Source: Verrucomicrobiaceae bacterium (GTDB lineage: Bacteria; Verrucomicrobiota; Verrucomicrobiia; Verrucomicrobiales; Verrucomicrobiaceae). From it: a DNA stretch of 64,000 nt. The position numbers and the translations under genes are program-made. The stretch is from contig JAIXZA010000175.1 of NCBI GenBank assembly GCA_027489965.1, forward strand, positions 48,411 to 112,410. Reading direction: 5' to 3'. Under the pieces are notes generated by a model. The model was not told where the DNA came from and did not search any database. It saw only the letters and a list, made by a program, of their open reading frames with translations. Below are positions 9,283-17,808 of the stretch, one piece after another (position 1 is the stretch's first letter; each line of letters starts with the position of its first letter).

Positions 9283-10539
9283 TCACGCAGCCAAAGGCAC
9301 GCCATACGGCAGATCATCTGGCAGCTTCACGAACTCCGAAATGCGGCTCCATAGGTTACTGTAGTCTTTGTTGATGTCGCCTGACAGACAGTCGGTGATC
9401 TCAGGGCCGGTTTCTGGATACTGCATCACCACATCTTTGAAGGAGAAGTTGGGATCATAAAAGGCATAGATCAGCTTCCGCATGTTCTCGACGCCCTGAC
9501 GGATATTTTGGCCATAGGCAGCGAAGCGTTCTGGTGACGTGTCCTTGGCCATAAAAGCCTCGTGGATGGCGTCAGCTGCCAGCACACCACTTTTGATGGC
9601 TAGCATGACTCCACTGCTGAAGACGGGATCAAGGAAAGCAAAGGCATCTCCCACGAGCAGCAGGCCTGGAGAGGCCCCATACTTGGAGTGGCGTGAATAC
9701 TCACTGGTGATCCAAAACTCACCTGTGCAGGCGCCGCTGGACAGATGTTCTTTGATCCATTGGTTCTCGCCGATCTCGCGATAAAACATCTCCTTCATGT
9801 CCTTTACTCCGCCGCGAGTCAGGTATTTGCCTTCGGCTACTACGCCAACGCTGACCATGTCATCATGCATGGGGATATGCCAGAACCAGCCTTTTTCAGG
9901 CACAAAGGCAATCGTCGTGCCACCCTCATCCACTCCTTCAGCGCGCTTACTGCCTTTGTAATAGGTCCAAATGGCCACCTTGTTTAGGTAGGGATCACCG
10001 ATCCTCCAGCCCTGGCGATTTGAGGCGAAAGCCTCTTTTCCCGAAGCATCGACGACGAGTGCTGCATGGAGATGTTTCACTTGGCCATCTTTGGTTTTAA
10101 CCTCGACACCGATGACGCGACCACTGTCGTTTTTGAGTAGTTGGATGACAGTCGTCTCCTCCATCACTTCAGCACCTTTTTCGCGTGCATTGTCCAGCAG
10201 CATCTGATCAAATTCGGAGCGCATGACCTGCCATGTCTGGGCGATGGTTTCTTTGTCATAGCGAGTGTGAAAATAGAAGGGCTGAGAGCGTCGTCCGTCT
10301 GGTTGCACGAAGCTGACACTGTATTTTTTCACAAAGTGAGAAACTCTCATTTTGGGGATCATCCCCAGACGCTCCAAGGGGCCAAAAGTAAATGGAATCA
10401 GTGATTCACCCACGTGATAACGCGGAAACTTGGCTTTTTCAATGATCAGTACTTTATGGCCGTGTTCAGCCAAAATAGTCGCCGTGCTAGCCCCAGCTGG
10501 GCCACCGCCAATGATAAGGACATCGTGTGAAGTGAACAT
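9283..10539 (-). CDS. FAD-dependent oxidoreductase of the tryptophan-halogenase / geranylgeranyl reductase type
   Basis: A flavoprotein of about 418 residues. The dinucleotide-binding motif DVLIIGGGPAGASTATILAE comes right after the chosen start, followed by KFPRYHVGESLIP, typical of flavin-dependent halogenases and related reductases. The motif GWFWHIP corresponds to the WxWxIP signature of halogenases. A second FAD motif is GLLLVGDAFAFLDPVFSSG. It could be a halogenase or a halogenase-like dehydrogenase, and the substrate cannot be told from sequence. Alternative in-frame starts are 10554 and 10581. It runs convergently with kdsD, 4 bp apart. Confidence 0.85.
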   Translation of the reverse strand: MFTSHDVLIIGGGPAGASTATILAEHGHKVLIIEKAKFPRYHVGESLIPFTFGPLERLGMIPKMRVSHFVKKYSVSFVQPDGRRSQPFYFHTRYDKETIAQTWQVMRSEFDQMLLDNAREKGAEVMEETTVIQLLKNDSGRVIGVEVKTKDGQVKHLHAALVVDASGKEAFASNRQGWRIGDPYLNKVAIWTYYKGSKRAEGVDEGGTTIAFVPEKGWFWHIPMHDDMVSVGVVAEGKYLTRGGVKDMKEMFYREIGENQWIKEHLSSGACTGEFWITSEYSRHSKYGASPGLLLVGDAFAFLDPVFSSGVMLAIKSGVLAADAIHEAFMAKDTSPERFAAYGQNIRQGVENMRKLIYAFYDPNFSFKDVVMQYPETGPEITDCLSGDINKDYSNLWSRISEFVKLPDDLPYGVPLAA

Positions 10540-10816
10540 ATTTTCAACATACATAACGTCTGTAACGGAGATGAAACGCATTCAATTTGGCTATCGCCCT
10601 TATGCGTTTTCGGCATCAATGCCAAAAGAAGGCAATGCATTTGTCAGGCATAAAATGAGCCAGCGCCATGAAGGATTCTAGGGTTGCCATCCCATTCTCA
10701 GAATTCAGAGATACTTCTGTTTCGAAGTCTGCGGATTGACAATTGGCCTGCTTGTTCCTTCTTTCAAGTATTGCAGTGCCTGCTGCTGTTGGTGAAAACA
10801 ATTCATTCCTGGTCCC

Positions 10817-11203
10817 ATGGCAAAAAACAGCCAGTATTCACAGGAAACCTCCGCGAGTCATCGCAGCGGTGGGATTCAGACCGTCGTTGAATTATGTGAG
10901 GTCAGTCCTGCAGGACTCACCTTCTGGTCGCGACACCGTTTTGACATCGGTTCAGAGCTGCAGATCCGCCTGCACCGGGATGCGATTACGGCTCAGCTTA
11001 AAACTGAGGAGGAATGGGTGAATGTCTGTGGTTTCGTCATTGATTTTAAACCCGTTCGTCACAGTGATGGCTCACAAGGTTTCTGCATCACGCTGCTCTT
11101 TGATTCAGTACTTTTGCAGCCAGCAAAGGCACCGCCGAAAGGCCTGCCTCTTCGATATCAGAAGATACGTATCCCTGGGCTGAAGCGATTAGGGTTGAAT
11201 TGA
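10817..11203 (+). CDS. Small protein, possibly PilZ-like
   Basis: A 128-residue cytosolic protein with no signal peptide. The middle part (ELCEVSPAGLTFWSRHRFD, then GSELQIRLHRD, then a conserved-looking VCGFVIDFKPV strand) resembles the beta-barrel pattern of PilZ domains, where a D/NxSxxG turn follows the first strand. The arginines of the c-di-GMP-binding RxxxR motif are not visible, so it may not bind the nucleotide. The assignment is tentative. It stands alone, convergent with the large cytochrome-containing gene. Confidence 0.5.
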   Translation: MAKNSQYSQETSASHRSGGIQTVVELCEVSPAGLTFWSRHRFDIGSELQIRLHRDAITAQLKTEEEWVNVCGFVIDFKPVRHSDGSQGFCITLLFDSVLLQPAKAPPKGLPLRYQKIRIPGLKRLGLN

Positions 11204-11208
11204 GTCTG

Positions 11209-13860
11209 CTACTTCAGGCTCTTGATATACAGCACAAGGCTTTCGATCTGGCTCTCATTCAGGATGCCGGCGTAAATGGGCATGCCGGTATCAAACTTCT
11301 CAAAGCCTTTGACCACCTTGGCGCTAGGATTGGTGATCGATTCGCGGATGTAAGCTTCATCCGCCAAGGCTGATTTGCCGCCTTTACCAAGCTCGCGCTT
11401 GGTGCCGAAGAGGCCTTTCCAGCTTGGGCCTACTTTGCCGATGGTGCTGCCGTCTGTGCTATGGCAGGCCATGCAGCCGATCATTTGGTAAAGCCGCAGG
11501 CCTTCTTCTAGGGTCGGCTTGGCAAGCGTTACGACCGAAGCTGCACGCGGGGTGAGATTGATCTGGATGTCAGCAAAGCCTTCTTTCATGGCATCAAAAG
11601 TCAGCAGTTCCCAGGGACTGAAGTAGGCTGTATTTTCGGCTTTTAATCCATCGGCATTGCGCAGTCCCCAGCCAATGCGCATCTGATGTACGCCAGCTTT
11701 CATGTCGGGGATGCCAACCAGGACACTCATGCCATCTTTACTGAGATAAGCACTGCTGGCGGTCATCCATTCTTGGCCGGTGCTGCCGTCTAACTTTAAA
11801 TGTGGCGAGCCATATTCAAAGGTTCGTTTGTAGTTCCACCGCTCCGCGCTGTAGCTCGCAGGATCAGTCGCCAGCTTTTCCTCCAGCTTGGCATTGAAGC
11901 GTAACAACAGGCCTTTATCTGTGGGTGTCACTTCCTTTAACAAAACGCGTGGTTTATCCGTGTAGCGGATGCGGGCCAGCCCACTCAGTTTTTTGGCGGT
12001 CGTGCCCCAGACTTGGAAACCGACGATGTAGAGTTGTCCATCCGCTGGATTGACATGGCCATTGAGTGGAGGGAAATCCAGATCACGCTCAAAGCTCATG
12101 ATGGCAGCCTGCGGGCGCTTGAACCTCGTATTCATCATCACTCGAAAAAGCTCAGGGCGATTGTATCCGATGTGGATCATTTCATCATTGAGGGGTCCCA
12201 TTTTGGCGTCTGTCAGCCAGACCTGTGTCACACCACTGGAGTTCACCGGATGCGGCACCCAAGTCAGTGGCTCGGCAATGGGTTCGGCATAGACTTCCTT
12301 GGGTGCAATGGTGGGAAGATGACCATAAAATTGGTTTTTTTCGATGATGTGGATCGGTGTCGATGGCACGTAATGCCCCTGCTGATCACTGGCGGTGACG
12401 AGTCCCGTCTTTGGGTGGACTCCGATAAACGGCTGGCGCAATCCGTGACCAATGACCTCGAACGATTTTCCGTCGGGGGCGACTTTGATGACCGTGCCGC
12501 TGTGCTTGCCATAGGTTGTGCCCTGCTGTCCGCCTTTGGAAATGTAGAGCGCGCCATCAGGACCCAGTTTCATGGAGTTCGGAAACTCTCGTGTCTCTGC
12601 TGTTTGGGCAAAGAGATTGCAGAACATCTCATAGCGGTCGCAGGTGCCATCCTTGTCGGTATCGAGGAGTTTCCAAATGCCGCTGCGGTCGAAAACGAAT
12701 AACTCGTCCTTTCTCGCGACGATGCTCATCGGCTCATGCAGACCGCTGGCGAAGCGCTTCCAATTGACGCTTTGCAGATCTCCTCTGAGTCCTGAGATGA
12801 GCCATACATCTCCATCGAAAGTCACACCTGCCGCATCACCTTGATCATTCAGAAAAGCGATGTCCGCCAGCCGCACATTCCGCTTCCAGGGATTCGGCAC
12901 GGGTAAAGGGATGTCGTCGATGACATAAGCGTCCGATTTGCTTGAGAGGACGGCGTGGGTCGTTATGATTTCAGCGGAAAGGGTGGGTTGAAGCCATCCT
13001 GAAGAGTTCATTGGACGATCTGATAAAAAACTCCAAGATGCTAGAGGCGAAGACTGAATCGAGAAATGACGCCCCATGTCTCTAGGCTCGATCACCATGA
13101 TCTCAAAGCCTGCTGATTGTTCAATTCTAACACCCAAGTTATTGTGGGTAAGAGATGTCTTTTTGGAGGCGACTCCCAAAATCATTGAAATAGTACGCCT
13201 CACCGCACCAATCTCAAAATGGCGAGTGATGGAGTTTGGAGCTGAATCAAAGGTTTCGTCAATTTTGACGCCATCCATTTCATAGCGAAGTGCTGGGCGA
13301 CCTTGGTGAGCACCGGCAGAAAGAAAGTGGAGCCCCTCTTGGAGAATAGGGCCTCTTCCCACCTCCTCCACGCTCGGCCCGGGCTCTCTAGGATCGGTGA
13401 AACTCGGCTTGTCTCCCATTTGCCAACCGGGGTAGATGCCATTGGCTAGCCACACTTTCCCAATCGGCTTTGGCAGGAAATCTTGCCCATCTTTCGTTTT
13501 CTGACCGGCGATGTGATAGGAGCCCGGGGCAAGGGCAGCTGCCGTGACGGGTGGTTTTCCAGGCTCGCTTTCCCAGATGCAGGCGATGCGGAGGAGATCG
13601 GTGTCAAAGCAGGCCCAAAGATTGTGGCCCAGGTTCAGGATCAGGCCGCGTGGAGTTAGATTGTCTTTCGGGAAACCAGCGCCCACGTCATGGCAGTCGA
13701 GCACGCTGCTAAAAAAGGGGAAATCTTTTTCGACAAAATCCCCCCAATTTCCAGATGAGACGGCGGGTGGTTGCGCAGGTTTCAGGGGCTTCTTTTTTCC
13801 CTCTTGGGCGGAGACAGAGAGAGAAAAGAAGAGTAAAAAAGCCAATAAAACAAAACGCAT
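11209..13860 (-). CDS. Large exported PVC-type protein with C-terminal cytochrome c domain
   Basis: A protein of about 883 residues. The signal peptide is MRFVLLAFLLFFSLSVSAQ. A long N-terminal region is of unknown fold, and a propeller-like middle is rich in GPDGALYISKGG-type repeats, as in PVC proteins loosely named membrane-bound dehydrogenases. A C-terminal class I cytochrome c domain has the haem motif CMACH (about 85 residues from the end) and a candidate axial Met in DTGMPIYAG. It probably acts in the periplasm in sugar or alcohol oxidation or glycan breakdown, but no substrate can be inferred. Starts at 13875 and 13896 are also open; 13860 gives the cleanest signal peptide. Confidence 0.8.
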   Translation of the reverse strand: MRFVLLAFLLFFSLSVSAQEGKKKPLKPAQPPAVSSGNWGDFVEKDFPFFSSVLDCHDVGAGFPKDNLTPRGLILNLGHNLWACFDTDLLRIACIWESEPGKPPVTAAALAPGSYHIAGQKTKDGQDFLPKPIGKVWLANGIYPGWQMGDKPSFTDPREPGPSVEEVGRGPILQEGLHFLSAGAHQGRPALRYEMDGVKIDETFDSAPNSITRHFEIGAVRRTISMILGVASKKTSLTHNNLGVRIEQSAGFEIMVIEPRDMGRHFSIQSSPLASWSFLSDRPMNSSGWLQPTLSAEIITTHAVLSSKSDAYVIDDIPLPVPNPWKRNVRLADIAFLNDQGDAAGVTFDGDVWLISGLRGDLQSVNWKRFASGLHEPMSIVARKDELFVFDRSGIWKLLDTDKDGTCDRYEMFCNLFAQTAETREFPNSMKLGPDGALYISKGGQQGTTYGKHSGTVIKVAPDGKSFEVIGHGLRQPFIGVHPKTGLVTASDQQGHYVPSTPIHIIEKNQFYGHLPTIAPKEVYAEPIAEPLTWVPHPVNSSGVTQVWLTDAKMGPLNDEMIHIGYNRPELFRVMMNTRFKRPQAAIMSFERDLDFPPLNGHVNPADGQLYIVGFQVWGTTAKKLSGLARIRYTDKPRVLLKEVTPTDKGLLLRFNAKLEEKLATDPASYSAERWNYKRTFEYGSPHLKLDGSTGQEWMTASSAYLSKDGMSVLVGIPDMKAGVHQMRIGWGLRNADGLKAENTAYFSPWELLTFDAMKEGFADIQINLTPRAASVVTLAKPTLEEGLRLYQMIGCMACHSTDGSTIGKVGPSWKGLFGTKRELGKGGKSALADEAYIRESITNPSAKVVKGFEKFDTGMPIYAGILNESQIESLVLYIKSLK

Positions 13861-13993
13861 TGTCCTAAAACACATCCTAAGTGAGAACTCTGTCAATGAA
13901 GGGGTGGCATCTCCGAGTTTGCCAAAAGTCGGAAGTGGACTAGGATGAATGGCCTTGGCGGACTCACCGCCGATTTTTTTTGGACCCGTGAAG

Positions 13994-15421
13994 ATGAGAT
14001 TTGCCTACCTTAGCACCTCCCGAGCTGCCTGCCTGCTGACGCTGGCTTTGGCTGCCCTCGCGTTTTCAGAAATTCAGGCGGATGTTGTGAGTCCTGAGAA
14101 CAAACCTGGGTTCATGAAGCGCCTCTTTGGTGCTGGAGAAAAGCAGACGCCAACTCCAATAGAAGTGAAGGAGGCCCCGAAAGCTAAGCCCGCCACACCT
14201 GGCCCCAAGCCTAAACTGACGACGATCAAACCCAAGTCTGGTGGTTCCACTAAATCCAGCTCATCAGGGACTAAAAAGTCAGCGCCTGCGGTGGTGAAGA
14301 CGGAAAAAAAGACCGAAGCGCCGGCGGCTAAAAAAGCAGAGCCTGAAAAGACTGCACCAGAGAAAACAACCACCGATGTCACAGATACAAAACGCGGTGA
14401 CGGTGAGTTCGGCGCAGATGACGATGATAAACAAACGGCGGAAGTAAAGCCCCAGCAAGTCACGCCAAGTGCGCCGCTGCCATCTTCGCAATCCGGTGGT
14501 TGGAAAGTGGTTAAGGTGAATGGGCGTGATTATGTGACTGGCGACAGCATTCATCAATTTTATCGCTTCAGCACCTACAAGGTCGAAGGCAGCCATGTCT
14601 GGTTTAAATCCAACAATTTGATCCTCAAAGCACAGATGGGGGCTCAGGAGATCCTGATCAATAACATCAAATTCATCCTCAGTTTTCCTGTTTTAGAATC
14701 CGGCGGTAAGGCCTTATTTTCACGATTAGACCTTTGCAAGCTCATCGATCCTGTTCTGAGGCCGACCTACATTTCAGATGGTGAGTACTTTGACACGGTC
14801 GTGCTTGATCCGGGGCACGGAGGTCATGATGCCGGTGCACGCGGCATTTATGGGTACGAAAAAGACTTTGCTCTCAAGATGGCCGGCTCGGTGAAAGAGG
14901 CACTGCAAAGGAAAGGCTTCAAAGTCATCCTCACTCGCAGCACAGACACCTTCATCACGCTTGGCGGACGTGTCGCCGTTGCCAATGCGACGCCAAAAAG
15001 CATCTTTGTGAGTTTACATTTCAATTCAGGTGGTAGCGCTGCCTCAGGCATTGAAACTTTTGCGCTGACTCCCCAAGGAAGCTCCGCAAGCCTGGAACGT
15101 GGCGGTGGTTTTAACTACAACGGCACCACTGGGAACTCGCATGATTCGGCCAATATCGCCCTTGCTACAGCTGTTCACGCGATGGTCATCAGTCGCTTCA
15201 AGTTTGTGGATCGCGGTATCAAACGTGCCCAATGGAGTGTGCTGACAGGGTGTAAACGTCCGGGTGTTTTATTTGAAGGTGGCTTTGTCACCAATGGCAA
15301 TGAGTGCCGCTTGATCGCCTCAGATACCTATCGCCAGTCGGTTTCCATGGCCATTGCGGATGCCATTTCGAACTATCGCTTAGCCATCAAAGGCGCGAAC
15401 ACGAATGCGAATCGTCGTTAG
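13994..15421 (+). CDS. N-acetylmuramoyl-L-alanine amidase (Amidase_3), exported
   Basis: Cleaves the amide bond between MurNAc and the stem peptide of peptidoglycan. From the Met at 13994 it has a signal peptide ending near FSEIQA. A Lys/Thr/Pro/Ala-rich linker of about 130 residues is probably disordered. A middle region (KVVKVNGRDYVTGDSI) resembles copper-amine-oxidase-like N domains. The zinc amidase has ligands in LDPGHGGHD, Glu in YGYEKDF and His in VSLHFNSGG, and the catalytic Glu in LFEGGFVTN. An in-frame start at 13949 would put 15 residues before the signal peptide. It likely has a role in cell separation. Confidence 0.9.
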   Translation: MRFAYLSTSRAACLLTLALAALAFSEIQADVVSPENKPGFMKRLFGAGEKQTPTPIEVKEAPKAKPATPGPKPKLTTIKPKSGGSTKSSSSGTKKSAPAVVKTEKKTEAPAAKKAEPEKTAPEKTTTDVTDTKRGDGEFGADDDDKQTAEVKPQQVTPSAPLPSSQSGGWKVVKVNGRDYVTGDSIHQFYRFSTYKVEGSHVWFKSNNLILKAQMGAQEILINNIKFILSFPVLESGGKALFSRLDLCKLIDPVLRPTYISDGEYFDTVVLDPGHGGHDAGARGIYGYEKDFALKMAGSVKEALQRKGFKVILTRSTDTFITLGGRVAVANATPKSIFVSLHFNSGGSAASGIETFALTPQGSSASLERGGGFNYNGTTGNSHDSANIALATAVHAMVISRFKFVDRGIKRAQWSVLTGCKRPGVLFEGGFVTNGNECRLIASDTYRQSVSMAIADAISNYRLAIKGANTNANRR

Positions 15422-15489
15422 CAGGAAGTCTCACTCCAGTGAGCTTTCCATTTGCCGAATCGTCTGAACTCCCTTCACTGCTGATTCGC

Positions 15490-16398
15490 ATGAAGACCAC
15501 ACCCGTTACTACCGCCGACCTATCCAGTTCCGTCATCGCCGTTCCGCCACTCTGCCGGAATGCCGATTTGAGTTTGAGCCGTGAGGAGAATGGAAAGCTC
15601 ATTCAGCACATGTATGCTGGCGGTATCCGCACCTTGCTCTACGGGGGAAATGCGAATCTCTACAACATCGCTGTTTCCGAATACGCAGAGTTACTCACCA
15701 TGCTGCGTGAATTGGCCCCAGCGGACATGTGGATGGTTCCAAGCGTGGGACCTATGTATGGCACGGCGATGGATCAGGCGGCCATTTTGAAGGATCATGA
15801 ATTCCCGACAGCCATGCTGTTGCCGACGCTCTTTCCCTCCAAGCCTGCGGGTGTGGCTACAGCGATTCGCCATTTCGTCGAGCGCTCAGGTTTGAAAGCT
15901 GTGCTCTACATCAAAGATGAAGGTTACATCACTCCTGAGTTGGCTGCCGAGCTGGTCAATGATGGTCTTATTTCCTGGATCAAGTACGCTGTGGTAAAAG
16001 AAGACCCCTCTCAGGACGCCTACCTGAGCAAGCTGATCACTCTGGTGAACACTGACATGATCGTCAGCGGCATTGGCGAGCAGCCTGCTATCATTCATCT
16101 GCGCGACTTTGGCATTACCGGTTTCACAGCTGGCTGCGTTTGTATCAAGCCGCAGCTCAGCACGGACATGCTCCACGCCATCCAGGCCAAAGATTACACC
16201 AAAGCCGAGGAGATCCGCCAGATCTTCCTGCCTTTGGAAGATCAGCGGAACGCCCATAGCCCCATTTTGGTTCTGCATCATGCCGTTACTCTAGCTGGCA
16301 TTGCCAATACGGGTCCGGTGCTCCCGCTTCTTAGCGAGTTGCCGGCCCAGCTCATGCCTGGCATCGAAAAAGCGGCGAAGGAGCTACTAGCTCGCTGA
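15490..16398 (+). CDS. Dihydrodipicolinate synthase / N-acetylneuraminate lyase family protein
   Basis: A TIM-barrel class I aldolase of 302 residues. The N-terminal part reads LIQHMYAGGIRTLLYGGNANL, where DapA has GTTGE. The lysine in VLYIKDEGYITPEL sits where the Schiff-base lysine is found in this superfamily. The GTTGE and YxxP signatures of true DapA are not clear, so the substrate is probably another keto acid or sugar acid. The open frame starts further left, at 15304 inside the amidase gene, but MKTTPVTTADLSSSVIAVPP at 15490 is the sensible start. Confidence 0.8.
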   Translation: MKTTPVTTADLSSSVIAVPPLCRNADLSLSREENGKLIQHMYAGGIRTLLYGGNANLYNIAVSEYAELLTMLRELAPADMWMVPSVGPMYGTAMDQAAILKDHEFPTAMLLPTLFPSKPAGVATAIRHFVERSGLKAVLYIKDEGYITPELAAELVNDGLISWIKYAVVKEDPSQDAYLSKLITLVNTDMIVSGIGEQPAIIHLRDFGITGFTAGCVCIKPQLSTDMLHAIQAKDYTKAEEIRQIFLPLEDQRNAHSPILVLHHAVTLAGIANTGPVLPLLSELPAQLMPGIEKAAKELLAR

Positions 16399-16743
16399 AT
16401 TTTCGGCGTTGGTTGAAAGTGGCCGCTAAAGATTTTTTGGCTTAGGAATTAAATTAATTTTCTCAACAGGTGTAAAATTTATAAATTATTTTTACGCCTG
16501 TAACACAAAATTTCTGAACCAGCATATGAATGGTTTGGCTTGGTATTTCGTGCCTAGCAGATGTAAAAAGCTAACTCATAAGTGACAATGTCTTCACAAA
16601 AGATTGACACTGTGCGGCTTGATAAGGTTGAATTGTAATTAATAGATGGCATCAGAGCAGCGCTTTGCCATTTTATTACCTTTTACAAAGTCAATTCCGC
16701 GTTTCGTTTATCAGAACGAAGCCTTACTTCTGAGTTAATCCTA
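16399..16743. other. AT-rich intergenic region, 345 bp
   Basis: No convincing gene is seen here. The stretch is clearly richer in A+T than its surroundings. It holds an 11-bp inverted repeat at 16467-16500 (listed separately) and a TTGACA hexamer at 16604-16609 without a good -10 match at normal spacing. It must contain the promoter of the Roadblock-like gene pair downstream, and possibly the end of the DapA-like transcript. Confidence 0.5.
16467..16500. repeat. Inverted repeat, 11-bp arms
   Basis: The arms CAGGTGTAAAA (16467-16477) and TTTTACGCCTG (16490-16500) pair with one mismatch (a G-U pair in RNA) around a 12-base AT-only loop. No T-tract follows, so an operator is as likely as a terminator. 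It lies 68 bp after the DapA-like gene and about 240 bp before the next gene. Confidence 0.5.
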
Positions 16744-17052
16744 TTGAATACAAATATACACGCATTTGTGGATCAGACTATATTGATCCCGTTGAATCTA
16801 GAGTTACAGGGATTTGGTGAATCACTACGTGAAACGACTGATGACTTGCTAGATTTTTTGGGTCAGGCGGCAGACAATTTAAACATCTGTCTCAACGCTG
16901 GTTCACTGCAGGCTGGTCTGGTCCAAGGCTCAGCTTTTTGCGGAGCGGTGCTTTACGACAACGAACACAAACCTCAACGTGCTTTGATCTCTCCTGAAGA
17001 GTTGACTGTGACGATGACTATTAAATTGCTGGAGGAAGCGCCTGATGAGTAA
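16744..17052 (+). CDS. Hypothetical protein upstream of a Roadblock-like gene
   Basis: An acidic 102-residue protein that I do not recognise. It lacks a signal peptide or membrane segment. The central part (TTDDLLDFLGQAADNLNICLN) looks helical and the end (SPEELTVTMTIKLLEEAP) looks like strand then helix. The start is a TTG with no clear ribosome-binding site, and a GTG at 16768 is also in frame, so the N-terminus is uncertain. Its 3' end contains the GGAGGA ribosome-binding site of the next gene and overlaps it by 8 bp, which argues that the two are translated together. Confidence 0.55.
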   Translation: MNTNIHAFVDQTILIPLNLELQGFGESLRETTDDLLDFLGQAADNLNICLNAGSLQAGLVQGSAFCGAVLYDNEHKPQRALISPEELTVTMTIKLLEEAPDE

Positions 17053-17761
17053 ACGCCGCCAGCATAACCGTGATTCTGTGAATGTGAGCGACTCTTTTGG
17101 GATTTTAGGAGCCTGCCTCCTAGTTAATGGTGAGGTGGAAGCTGATAGCCTGCCGCTATCTCCGAGTAATCGAAGTCAATTGATGCAGACGCTGCTGCTG
17201 ATGGCTGCGCATTATGAGACGAGCACGCGATTGCCACCGAAAGTGTTCTTTTTGCGGTTCGAAAAAGCTCAGCTTCTGGTGCTTTTTTCACGTCAGAGCC
17301 GATTGGTTCTTCTCAGTAAACCGAATGCTCGATTAGGGGAGTTGGAGATTGCTGCGAAAAAAGTGATCTCTACAGCCCATATCCGTGGCTCATTAAAGCA
17401 GGATAACCCAGTCGTGATGGCATTGAGCATGGCTGCTAAGCTGCCCGAAAACACTGTCCCTGATAGGCTCCCAACTGCCAATCTGACAAACCACCAACCA
17501 CCAGCCCAATCAAATTCAAACATGACCTGGAATGAAGCCAGTCAAGGCTTAGAAAACATCATGACAAAGGTGCTTTCGCAAGCGCAGGCCGCACGTCTTA
17601 TAGGCGCAGCGATCCAGCGCAAGGGGATCGATACAACCCGACCCTGTGATGCGCCAAGCTTTGCCGAAATCGGTGCGGAAATCACCGCCAAAATCCCAAG
17701 TAGGCCCATCCGTGCCACCTTGGAAAAGGAAGTAGCCGAGTTTTGCGCCAAAATCGGTTAA
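17045..17761 (+). CDS. Roadblock/LC7-like domain protein (tentative)
   Basis: A 238-residue cytosolic protein. The N-terminal 115 residues have the strand-helix-strand order of Roadblock/LC7 (MglB-like) domains: GILGACLLVNGEVEADSLPL, then a helix QLMQTLLLMAAHYE. The strands VFFLRFEKAQLLVLFSRQ follow, then LVLLSKPNARLGELEIAAKK, which resembles the family's closing LVVLxxPxxxLGxLRLxxR. The C-terminal 100 residues are Pro/Asn-rich, then helical, and unrecognised. Proteins of this fold often regulate small GTPases of polarity or motility systems. A strong GGAGGA at 17031-17036 precedes the ATG by 8 bases. The fold call is pattern recognition only. Confidence 0.5.
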   Translation: MSKRRQHNRDSVNVSDSFGILGACLLVNGEVEADSLPLSPSNRSQLMQTLLLMAAHYETSTRLPPKVFFLRFEKAQLLVLFSRQSRLVLLSKPNARLGELEIAAKKVISTAHIRGSLKQDNPVVMALSMAAKLPENTVPDRLPTANLTNHQPPAQSNSNMTWNEASQGLENIMTKVLSQAQAARLIGAAIQRKGIDTTRPCDAPSFAEIGAEITAKIPSRPIRATLEKEVAEFCAKIG

Positions 17762-17808
17762 TCCAATCACAATCAAAACAATCTGGCTTCACTCAACCGA
17801 CATCTCCC

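Noticed and set aside
12013..12702. 229-residue plus-strand frame
   Set aside because: Antisense to the large cytochrome-containing protein; no recognisable domain or start signal.
16604..16632. TTGACA box as a sigma-70 promoter
   Set aside because: No acceptable -10 hexamer at 16-18 bp, so it is mentioned only within the intergenic entry.
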